This document shows positions 10,201 through 22,386 of a stretch of 64,000 nucleotides of DNA, one piece after another (position 1 is the stretch's first letter; each line of letters begins with the position of its first letter). The stretch comes from Euglena gracilis (Eukaryota; Euglenida; Euglenophyceae; Euglenales): the NCBI GenBank assembly GCA_039621445.1, contig CP154956.1, positions 35,978,100 to 36,042,099 on the forward strand, given 5' to 3'. The notes under the pieces were generated by a model. It did no database searches, was not told the origin of the DNA, and saw only the letters and a program-made list of their open reading frames with translations. The position numbers and the translations under genes are program-made.

Positions 10201-13200
10201 TTTGGGTTGATTGGAAGGCAGATTTCAGTTTAAATGATCATTTGGGCGGCCACCGCCCACAGGGTTGCGGGGATTCCCGTTCAGCCCTGGGGCCGCCCCC
10301 GGCGTCATCGCCCAACCCCACCCCGGCGCTGCGGGGCCCCCGGGCGCAGCGGCTTCCCAGCTGTCCTCCTTCTTGTGCTGGGCGAAGCGCTCCTGGAAGA
10401 AGGGGATGCTGGCCCGGGCCAGGTGGGGGGAGGGCCGGCCCGGCAATTGCCCCCCCCCGCCAGCCCCCAACACGGTGGGGTCAGCTTTGCAAAACAGCAG
10501 ATGCTCAGTTTTCAAAAGTATTTTTCCCAGAAAACCCAATTCTATCCCATTTGTTTCTTTCACAGGACCTTTTCTTCCAGTACGACATGAACAATTTGCT
10601 ACACATCCTTGTGGATGAGATCGTCACATCTTGCCTCGTCTCTGACAACGTTCAGTTGATCACACATGTATGTTTCTTTTTTGTCACACTTTTGAATGCC
10701 ATTAACAATTGAAACAGCAGATCATCCACTGCAGTTTTTTTTTGTTGCTTTTGTTGTCAGCACTAACAGATTCTGCCCCCCCCAGGGTTGTATGGGAAGC
10801 TCCGCAGACATGAAATGAGGTGGGTGGTAGGGGGGGGGTCACCCCCCAGGGGGGGTAAGGTGGTAAACCCCCCCAAAAATAAGACCCGGGTCTTATTTTT
10901 GGGTCCGTTGCTGGAAGCTCCCAGGGGGGTCTTATTTTTGGATTTTTTCTTAACCGACCCGGGCCTGAAAAAACACCATTTTTCAGGTTCCCAGGAGCAC
11001 TAAAATTTTTTCTTCGGCGCTTTGCGCCATGTGTAAATTGGTGTAATTTGACATTTACCATGTTTTTTGCACTTCAAAAATCTGAAAATTTTTGAAATTT
11101 CATCATTTTTGTGTATGAAATAGGGGGTTTTGGCAATTTTTCAGGGAAAATTTTCACCGTCAAGGGGGGTCTTATTTTTGGATTTTTGCTCGATCGGCCC
11201 AGGGGGGGTCTTATTTTTGGGGGGGTCTTATTTTTGGGGTGGGGTTTTGGGGGGTCCCCACCCCCCCCCCCCAGTTTTGGAAGGCGGGGTCCCCGCCCAC
11301 CCCCCTCCCCTCCTCTGCGGGGGCAAAAAAAAATTTTCCGGCGCTTCGCGCCGGGTGTGTATTTTACGACTTTTTTGAGGCTCAACATGAAATTTTGGCA
11401 AAATGGCCAAAATTGGCTGAAAAATGGCCGTAACTCGGGCTAGATGGGGAGTTGTTGGGAAATCAAAATACTGTTAGATAGGGCATTTCAAGGGCTTCAA
11501 TTCAGGTATGGGATATTTCTTTTGATTTTTGACTTTTTGACCCCCAACAAGCGGCGAAAATTTTCGGCGACCGAAAACTAGAGGTAGGAGGGGTTCCCCC
11601 CCCCCCTAGTTTCGGAAGGGGTCCCCCCACCCCCCCCTCGGATATTCCCATACAACCTTGCCCCCTCCCCCGTTTGGCAAGGTCATTTTTCTCGTTATTG
11701 GTTTTGTGAATATCAGCCATTTGCCTTCATGTCATGAGCTTGCTGTCTTTTAAGGCGGAGCTGACCCCACCCCGAGGGGGGGGGATGCCTGCCTGGGCAG
11801 GCACTCCAAGGCACTCCCGGTCCGACCCCCCACACGGCCAAAAGTATTTTAGCACAGACCCAGCACCGAAGGAGCCAGGGAGCCAAGAATGGCTTATTTT
11901 CAAAGGAATGTGCCCAGGCCAATATCCGACCCTAACCTGAAGGCATTACCCCCCCCCCGGGGGGTAGTGCCTGCCTGGGCAGGCACCCCAAGGCACTCCG
12001 GACCCCCCTCCCCCCCCGGGGTTGGTAAAAAAACAGCCTGGTGATGAGGTGCATCTGAGCTATTTTGCCACAGTTTGATTTCCCCCCTTTTTCCAGCTCT
12101 TTGACAAGTGCCGCATCCTGGAGCGAATTCTGCTGGCAGCGGAAGATGATTTGGATGCGAGGTGTCATCTCACTCAAGAGTCTGTTGAGAATATTAATAT
12201 ATTTGTGTATGTCTCTCTCTCTCTCACACACACATGGTCAGGTAGTACATTATATGCGTAATGTGTTGCACGTGTGATATAACATAATATGATATTGATG
12301 TGACATAATATTATGTAATATAATATGATAAATATGATGATATGATACAGTATAATATCATATTATATAATATGGTATGATGTGATGTAATATAATATGA
12401 TAATATATTATCGTATAATATAATGTTATTAATATAAATACAACACAATGCAATGCAATGCAATACAATATAATTTAATCTAGTATAATATAATACAATT
12501 TTTTGCATTACAAACAATACAATACAATACAATTCAATACAATGCAATACAATACAATACAATACAATACAACACAATACAATACAACATAATTTATTAG
12601 AATATAACATAATATGGTATAATATAACATAATATATATAGTATATAATTTAATATAATATAATATATTTATGGTATAATATAATATAGTTAGTACAGTG
12701 TGGCACAATAGAGCATAGTATATTGTAATACAATGAATATTTTATATATGACCACGAACAATGACAATAATTATGAATGAGAGTTTGTCCAATTTTTGAA
12801 TATGTTCCTCTAAAAATCTCTTTTTTATCAAGGATTAATTTCCCTCAATGGGAGAACAAACATGGACAAGAGGCAAGGCCGAAGGCACCAAAAATTTTTG
12901 AAAAGGGTGCTATTTTTGGCATTTTTCGCGATTTTTGGCCATTTTCGGGGACAAGTAAGTGGGTCCCCTGGGACCCTCCCCCTCCCCCCGGTCTTAAAAA
13001 AAAACCCCAATTGGGACAAACTGCGAGCCGGTGAAATTTGGCTCCTGCGTTTTTGTCCATTTTGACCAGTTTCCACCCATTTTCTACCATTATTGGGACA
13101 TTATTGGCCATTTGGGCCGTTTTGGGCTGCTTTTGGAATACCGTTATCTTGTTTTTCTACCTTATCCAGTCCTTTTTTGGGTTCCCCATTTTTTTTAAGC

Positions 13201-16200
13201 ATCTCCTCGTGGCCCGCCTTGTTGCAAACTCTTGCAAGAAATCATTTGCTAACAATCAAGCCAAAAGTGGCCCAAAATGAACGACAATGCCAAAGAAAGT
13301 TGTGTTTGACCGAGGCACATGCACCATCTTTCAGAAACAATTTTTTTGCAAAGTTTTGCAAAATTCTGCAAATTTTGAAGAAATCCTGCAAAATACCACA
13401 AAGCATGTCCTCTGTTTTTTTTTACCTTCCCTCTTCCCATTTGTATGTTGACAACGACGCTTATCAATTTGTCACAAGGCACCTGTGAAATGAAAGCTAA
13501 AAGATGCTTTTCCAGAAAAGCTTCTTTTGGGGGAAGGTCATCCGGGGAGGGGGTGTCAGCAGAGCATCACAGCCCAGTGCCCCATGGGGGTCTTTTGGAG
13601 GTTTAAAGGGACATGCACATGATGGAAGGCCAAAAAGACCAATATTGCAAATTTCGCGTAATTTATAATTTACAAATTGCACACCTGCAATTTACGGCAA
13701 CTTTCAGTGATTTTACAGTAATTTTAACCAGGCCCTGAATAGTGCTGAGGTCTTCAGCGGACTTGCAGGTAATGGAAGGCCGAAAAGACTAGCATTGCAA
13801 ATTTCACGCAATATTTTTACAAATTGCACACTTGCAATTCACGGTAACTTTCAGTTTTTTTTTACATTAATTATTGAAATGTTAACCCCCCATACACCTC
13901 ATACCCGTTTTGGGCCCAAAATGGGGCGCTGGCGTGTCGAAAAATGCTCATTTTCGGCTCAAAAACAGGGTTTCCGGGTCCGGGAGGCCAAAAAACATCG
14001 TTTCGGGCAAACAAAATTTTTCGATTTTTTCGACTTTTTTGACCCGTTTTGACCCTAAGTGAATGGGGTTCGTGGGCCAAGTTTTTTTTTGCTTTTTTCC
14101 GATTTTTTTTACCAAAATGCCCAAAAACGGCCAAGTCAAAACAGGCCAAAATTGTACAAAATGGCCAAAATTGGCCGAAAAAAAACGGCCATATCTCGGG
14201 CTACGCGGGGAGTTGCGGGGAACCCAAAATACGGTTAGATAAGGCATTTTCAGGGCTTCAAATTAGGTCTCCGGACACTTCCTTTGATTCCCCACCATTT
14301 TTGAGAATTTTTTTTGAAAAATTGATTTTTTGACCCAAAACAGCGCCGAAAACGGCTAAGGCACAAGCCTGCCACGCTGTTTTGGGCCGTAAATCGGCCA
14401 TATTTCGGGCTTGGCGGGGAGTTGCGGGCAAATCAAAATTCACAAAAAGTTGGGGGGGGAGTAACCCATGGTTGGATAGGGCATTCCAAGGGCTTCATTT
14501 TTGCTTTCCGGACATTTTCTTTGATTTTGTTTGTCGAGATATTTTGTAAAATCTTTTTTACCCAAAAAAAGCAGCCCGAAAAACGCCCCAAAGTGGCTGT
14601 TTTGGGCCGCAAAAGCGCGCCGGAACACAGGCCAGGCATGTCGGCGGCCAAAGCGGCGAACGGGGGGGGGGGGGGTGATAGAGGGCCTCCAGAGGTGCAT
14701 TTCATCAGAACGACATTTCCGGAGATAATGTACGTTTTCTCAAGATATTTTCGAAAAATCTTTTTTTGACCGATTTTTGGACCCCGGCAAAATGGCAGAG
14801 TCGGAAGAGGGGGGGAGGGCCAATCCTGCCCAGTTTGGACCCCTTCGCGCGTGAATAACTCGGGCCTGGCAGGAAGTTGGGGGTGAAATGGAGGTGATTC
14901 AGAAACTAGAAATCCAGTCGCTCGCAACAGGAAAAAAAATACATCATGGTGATAAGCTGGTTCCCGAGGTGGCCCCGACCAGGGGGGGGGAGCAGGCTTC
15001 TTTTTAAGTCCCCTGCCCCCCCCCCCCCCGGGGCGGGGGGTCCCGCGCCAGAGGCGCTGGGTATACCTTTTCGGCGCGAAGCGCCGAAAATTTTTGAAAA
15101 TTGCCTTTAACGGGCCCGATTTTGGGGGGGGCGCCCCCCCCCCCCCGTGGGGGTCCCGCGCCACCCTGGGGGGGGGGGGGGACCCCCCCCCCCGGGGGTT
15201 AAAAAGAAGCCTGGGGGGGGGAGGGCAGGGAGGGGGGGTCCGACCCCCCCTTTTCCCCGGTGGTGAGCTTCGCTCAGCGACCCCCCCTAACCAGGTTTTG
15301 AATAGTGCTCTTAATGGGACTTGTACGTAATGGAGTCTGAAAAGTCTAGCATTGCAAATATCACATAATTTATTACACACCTTCAATTTACAGGTAAACT
15401 TTCAGTGATTTTACAGTAATTTTTCCCTCATTCCCCCCCAATTGCCCCCCCCCCCCCCCGATTGGCTATTGGGGGTCCCGTTGGACGGTCCATTATTCAA
15501 TTGGGGGGGGGGGGTCGGCCTTATTGGCTCATGGCCGGGGTAACCAGGTTTGGAATAGTGCTGAGCTCTTAATAAGCGCGGCCCCCCTCCCCTTCATTAA
15601 CCCCCCCATATAAAATGGCCCACTCCATGGAGCTCTTTTGACTGAAATGCAAGGGTTTTGTGCCTGAAACGGCCAGGGGGTTAAAAAACACTCATTTTTG
15701 GCTCAAAAGCAGGTTTTCCGGGTCCGGGAGGCCAAAAAACATGGTTTTGGGCAAAAAAATTAGAATTTTTTGACTGTTTTTGACCTGGGTTTGACCCAAA
15801 GTCAATGGGTTTCAGGCCCAAAACGGGACGCTGGCGGGTCGAAAAACGCTCATTTTCAGCTCCAAAACACTTTTTCCGGGTCCGGGAGGCCAAAAAGCGT
15901 GGTTTTTGGTCAAAAAAAAAAAGCCGTATCTCGGGCTAGGCGGGGAGTTGCAGGGAAATCAAAATACCAGTAGATAGGGCGTTCCAAGGGCTTCAATTTA
16001 AGTCCCCGGACATTTCCTTTGATTTGGCTTCATTTTGGAGATATTTTAAGAACCCCGCTCTTTGGATTCTTTGGGGTTTTTTTTGACCCAGTTAACCCAA
16101 AGTCAATGGTTTCAGGCTTTTGACATTTTTGACCCGGTTTTGACCCAAAGTCAATGGGTTGGCGGCCCAAAACGGGGCGCTGGCGAGTCGAAAAACGCTC

Positions 16201-19200
16201 ATTTTCGGCTCAAAAAGAGGTTTTCCGGGTCCGGGAGGCCAAGAAAAACATGGTTTTGGGCACAAAAAAATTTCGATTTTTTTTCATTTTTTTCCGCCTT
16301 TTTTGTCCTGATGAAAATGACTCTGTCTGACAGTGGAAAAAGTGTACAAAATGTCCCAAAATGGCCGGAAAAAAAACCCGCCGTATCTCGGGCTAGGCGG
16401 GGAGTTGCGGGGAAATCAAAATACCGGTAGATAGGGCGTTCCAAGGGCTTCAATTTAGGTCTCCGGACATTTCCTTTGATTTGGCTTCATTTTCGAGAAA
16501 TTTTAAAATTGACATTTTTTTTTGGCCGAAATGACAGAGTCCAAAGGGGTGGGCTTAAAAAGGGGGCGGGCCGATCCTACCCAGTTTGGACCCCTTTGCG
16601 CGTGAATAACTCGAGCCTGGCGGGGAGTTGGGGGTCAAACCCAGGTGATTCGGAAACTAGAAATCCAGTCGCTCGCGACTGAAAAAATTCCGGGAACCGG
16701 GCCGGGATCATGGTGATAATCCGTCGGTTCCCGAAGTGGCCCCGACCCGGGGCGGGGGGGGGGGGGGGCCGGGGGGGCGGGTGGGGAGGGGGTTTTTCGC
16801 CAGGGATAATTTTGTTCTTACCCATAAAGGGATAAGAGCTCAGCGACCCCCCCCCCTACGCCCTAACCCCTAAATTTAACAATTATTTTGAGGAAAGAGC
16901 GGGTTGTATGCAACTGTTTGGTACGGGGGGGGGGGGGGGCTCTGCACCCCCAGGGATGGATGGGAATCCCTTCGGTATTGAGGTAGAGTATTGAGGTAGG
17001 GGGGGGTTGCTGAGCTCTTATCCCTTTATGGGTAAGAGCGAAGCCGACCCCTAGCGACACCCCCCTCCCCCCCGGCCCCCCCCCCCGGGTCGGGGCCACT
17101 TCGGGAACCGACGGATTATCACCATGATCCCGGCCCGGTTCCCGAAAAAAATTTTCACTCGCGAGCGACTGGATTTCTAGTTTCCGAATCACCTGGGTTT
17201 GACCCCCAACTCCCCGCCAGGCCCGAGTTATTCACGCGCGAAGGGGTCCAAACTGGGTAGGTTTGGCCCTATCCCCCCTGGATAAGCCCCCCCCCCCCAG
17301 TTGGCCCATAGACCCCTCTTGGTTTTGGTGCAAAGAAATTTTGACATCGAATTTTCTTCAGAATCACCCTTTACTATTTTACAGCCATTAATATATAACC
17401 CCACCCCCCAAGAATAAGGTTTTAGGTCTGCTTTTTTGTCCGTTGCCCAAAAAATTGTAAGGTGGGGGGTCTTATGTTTTTTTTCTCATGGCTTGCTGTA
17501 TTCTACAATAATTTTTGTTCCCATGGTGTTAATCATGTTTTGTTTGCAGTCGTCAACGGCAAGGAAGGCGCTTGCGAAAGGGATATTTTGGGCACATCAC
17601 CTCAATGTCCAACAAAATTCAGCAGTCGGAAGACCAGCAGCCAATTGTGAAAGAATACACTGGACGATGTATGTATTTCTCTCGGGCTTTTGCTTGCCAG
17701 CGTGCCAGTGGTCCATTTCCCTGTGCTTTCTCTTTGGGCCCGTCTGGCCCAGGGGTTTGCTTAAGCCGGAGGGGACCCTATCCCCCGGGGGGGGGGGGTC
17801 CAGCCAGCCAGCCAGCAGCCTAATTTCGGGCTGGGAGCCCTCCCCCCCCCCGGGGGGGGTCGAGTGAAATAAATTTGGGTCCAGCCCGGCCACAGGCCGG
17901 GCCAGCCGGCCTCAGGCTGGCCAGCCAACTGGGCTGCAGCAGCTCGTTTCCAGCCAGCAGCTTTTGCCTGCTGGAGGCTGGACCCCCCCCCCCGCCGGGT
18001 TTTTAAGAAAACCCCTGGTCTGGCCCCAATAGTTATGCACCTCTCAGGCGACAGAACGCTGTGAGCAAGTAATCATACACCACCGAATGAATATAAATAA
18101 ATCATTTTTTCTCCAATGTATATCTGTCTTTGTCAAAATATGGCTATTTTTTCCGACCATTTTTCCTGTGTGTTTTTTGGGGCAGCAGAGATTTTTCCCC
18201 ATAAAGGACCACACTGCAAAGCACCGAAAATTTAAAAACGGTGCAGCGGTGTCACATGTCATTTTTTGAGAACAGTGTTTGGTCGCATCCAATTTTGGTT
18301 TCAGTCCAGGTTCGGCCAGACCTCCCCAAAGCTTTTAGATATTTTTTCTCGCCCACTCTTTTAATTTCTCGCCCCTTGGGTCTTTGTGTGCAATTACACA
18401 CAACCACAGTTATTGGGGGGGAGTGAAAATGGGCATTTTAGGGAAAATGGAGGTTTTCCCTAAAATGAAAATATGTATTTGTGCGCCAAAATTTGTGATT
18501 GTTGATTTTTTTTATTTTTGCGCACGTTGCATTTGTCAATATTGGCATTATTTTGTATTTTTTTTCTCATTGCCTAAAATCACCCCTTTTTGGACTTATT
18601 TTTGGACCTGGGGATGTGCTGGCTATTGGCAAGCACCTCAAAACACAAGGCACCCCCATCCCACGCGGTTAGTAAAAAGAAGCCTGGTCCTTGACAAATG
18701 TTTGGCCCAAACTGACACCTTGTCGCAAAATAAATATATACAATTAAAAAACGTATCCAAGCAAAATGAAAAAAAATCAGGATACTGAAACAAGGAAGAG
18801 AATAAGACACTGGGGGGATATGCCATGGTGTAGGGAGGGGTAGTTGTCGACCACATAACCCCGATGATGTGCTATTTTTGGGAAAAAGCAAAACAGAAAA
18901 GGCCAGTAAGACTTTTGGGCCATATTTTCCATTCTTATTTTTGTGGCAAATGAATTTCAGCAGGATAATCTCGAACAATCCTGCATAATTTTCAAGGTTT
19001 AAAAATTGGCCCCAAAAGCGCTTCATAGGATTCCCCAGTGCCCTTTTTTTTGTATTCTCGGAGTTCCTTGCAACAACGAATGCTCTTTTTGCATTTTCTT
19101 TTGTTTCTCGCCTTGGAGGGGGGCAGGATCATTCCTCCCCAGCAGGCACCTGTGGTCACTTCCCATTTTGGTGGGGGGGGTGTCAGTCAGGGGTCCGACC

Positions 19201-21460
19201 CCCCCCCCACCAGGCTTTACAATTATACCCAGCCAGGCTGCGGACCCCCCAGGGGGGGGGGTCAAATGGAAATGGCAGTTCTGAGGGTTTGTGGGGTTTC
19301 ATTTCAAAGCTTTGGCTGAAAAATTCCAACCCAGCTGGATTTGGGAGCTTTTGTCTTTTTGGGGTGCCAGCTGGATCCACCCCCCCCCCCTGAACCCTGA
19401 ACCCCCCCCCCCAAGTTTAAGCAAACCGTCATTTAAATCGAGTTTCGGCCGATCCGCTGAAGGGGTTGATTAAATTTGGGGGGTTGGTAGGTTGGCCCCA
19501 AGGGTTGGTTAAATTTCGAGGGTTGCTTAAACTTTGGGGGGGTCCACCTCCTTGTGGGGGGGGGTCCAGCTAGTACATCTTTCTAGACAGCCAGCTGGAC
19601 CCCCCTTCCCCCGTAGCTTCAGGAAATAATTTCTTTGGTGTGGTGTTGCATAACACCAACACCCCTGGTGCTGGCAAAGTCCAATCACCCTTTTTTTTTG
19701 CATCATCCCAGATGGTCCCGTTTCAGACCAATTTGGGTAATTTGGTTCATTTTGGAGCCATTTTGTTTCATTCTGGGATAATTTTTTTGCGTTGAGTCAA
19801 CCAGACCATTTTTTGAGCTATTCTGGGCCAGTTTGGGCCGTTTTTGTGCATTTTGTCCAGTATTTCAGCCAAAATAGCAGGTTTCTGACCTGGTGTGAAT
19901 TCCAACAACAACCATTTTGTTCGCTATTTACTCCGCATTTTTTTCGCATAATCCCACGTAATTACCCCATAATTGCTGCATAATTGCCACATAATTACCG
20001 CATAATTACTGCATAATTTGGGGGGGAAATACTATATTATTCCCCCCTCTGCATACCCTCCCCAAAGGTCGGAGACGGGGGGCTGTTTGAGGTGGGGCTA
20101 TCCATTTTACAATGGCAGTTGTGCCAATGGCGGGGGGAGGAGTAATTCCCCAAGCATTTCACGCCGCTTATGGGTACTAATTTTCCAACCCAATATTTGG
20201 GCATTAACCCCCTGCAACAACTTGGAGATGTTTCAAGAGAGGGTATCGATCCAACTCATCTTTGCCTTTTGACACAGGGAAGTTGGAGTTATGCATTTTG
20301 TCTGATAGATTTTCCTTCTCAGCGTGTGAAATATATGTTGCGTGTCATCTTTGGCCGCCTAGCAAGAGAACCACAGTGGTTCACCACCAGCATTTCTAGA
20401 GGTTATAAGAGCGCGCAGTGTGCATAAGTTGAAAGGCAGGGTTTTCCACATCAGGTGACGCATGGCGAGAGTATGTAACCACAACCCTTGCAGCCCGCAA
20501 TGCAACAGATACATTGGTCCTTGGAGGGGCCAATGCGAGCGGCATTCAGAGTGGTGACCTCCTTTGCGGCCCCGACAATTATAGTTATTCCAATCAGGTG
20601 TGTTGATTTGCATCGTCATCTCATTTCTGCCAATGCAGCAGCCAAGCTTGAACGTGGATGGAAAAAAATACAGGTTGGATAATGCAATTTGGGTTCTTTT
20701 GGGTGAATTGGCGATGACGAAGGATTCCAGAAATCATTTTTTCCCCTTTCAGCCAAAACTTGACTTTTCTCGGCTTTTTTTGTGGACTTTTCATTCAATG
20801 TGTTGGGATGGGATTTCGTTTTTTTTTACGCTAAAGGACCACTCACACAATTTTGTTTTGTCCTGGCAAATTTGCTGCTTTCCCCTTATCCTCTTCCAGG
20901 CTTTGATCTGTGTTGAGCTGCTTATTGAAAAGAATCTAAGCCCCTCCCTTTTTAGAATTGCCACCACCTGCAATCCCCCCACAACCCCCCCCCCCCTCCA
21001 CCAACCAACCAATGGATTCTTTCTAGCACGGTTAGTGGCGGCAGCCACCGAAAATGCTGGTTCACTGCAATGGATTTCGGGGGGGGGGGTTGGCTGTTCG
21101 GATGATTTCATTGTATTTCAACGGCACTGAGCCAACGTTGTGACCTTCTGTGGGTGTCCTCCTTTTCCTTTGGCTGGGTGCGGCCGACATGCCCGTCTTC
21201 CTGGTTGTGTTGCGCTGCGCCAGTTGCCTGACCTGGAAGGGCTGGACAGCCCCGTTGCCGAGACGTACCGGCCGGTCGCCGCCGCCCACAAGTACGCCCC
21301 GTCCACCAACCAGGCCGGCGATGCCGCCTGGGACGTCTGGGAGGAGGCCGCACTGGATGACCAGGACGCCAGGTTTTGCTGTTGTTTTTTTCCCATAATT
21401 TTCATTGTTTCATTATCATTCCAGAAAAATTGGCAAACACTGCATTGTCCGCAATTTCTT

Positions 21461-21555
<95 letters not shown>

Positions 21556-22353
21556 TAAGTGGGTTTACATATGTACATAGCTTCGATATCCTGGGGGTCA
21601 CTGAATGCATCTGTGCTCACATCTGTACCATACAATCACCAAATGATTGTATGGTACAGGGACCAGAGGACATCACAAATTATGGTGCTGAAGCTTTCTT
21701 CAACTCCTGCGTTTCGACCCAATTTCGCCCCCAAAAAGCAAGCAACCGAACTCCCTGCAAGGCCAGATCGCCGAGTACTGGCCTGCAAGCCAACTTTCCA
21801 GGGGGCGGGGCAGCTGCCTGCTATTCCCCCCCCCCCCAGGGGGGGCGAGTAGTGGTCAGAGGAGGGAGGGGCCGTATAGTGACACCCGGTACCCTCTTGC
21901 CGATTTTTTGGTCCATTTCACCTGGGAAACACGCCGTTTGCGGGCAAATTTCGGGCGGATTTGGGGAGAATGTGGTATTAAGGGAATAAGGTCAGGGTTA
22001 GGATCGGTGGACCGAAAATTGGCCCCATAAAGGGAAAAAGTCAGCTCGAAAGTTCGGTGTCATAAAGATTTTGGGAATCGATTTCACCTAAAAATTGCCA
22101 AATTCGGCCCAAAAATTCTGTCTAACTCCAGAATGGGGCCCGGAATGGGGCCTAATGTCGCCCTAAAATTCCTAAAAAATGTGAGTCCTCCAGGAATCCG
22201 GCCATAACCCTAACCCTGTCCCCCGGTGTAACCCCGATTTTCCTGGAAAGCGGGTGCCGGGTGCACACTACAGCCCCTCCCAAAGATGATTACGAGGGCG
22301 GGGGGGCGGTGGGGGGGGGGGGGGGGGGGGGGGCGGGGGGAGCGAAAATGCAA

Positions 22354-22386
<33 letters not shown>

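Larger units (their letters stand above)
1..16450. repeat. Left arm of a 16-kb inverted duplication
   Basis: Almost all of this arm recurs in reverse complement between 45236 and about 61850. Landmark pairs are exon 1073-1228 with 60493-60648, exon 10566-10667 with 51054-51155, exon 12097-12161 with 49544-49608, the AT-rich satellite 12235-12765 with 48955-49455, and 16062-16430 with 45256-45624. Homology stops after the bases ccaagggctt at 16450. The arm contains SAPS gene exons, two nested GCGC-box elements and several dispersed repeat families. Its outer end is not visible because the window starts inside or close to the homology. Confidence 0.95.

Noticed and set aside
12311-12610. Minus-strand frame rich in Cys, Ile, Val and Tyr
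   Set aside because: It is the translation of a pentamer satellite.
22200-22222. ccctaaccctg, telomere-like
   Set aside because: Fewer than three units, with no array. Similar short matches near 2130 and 19395 are also single.
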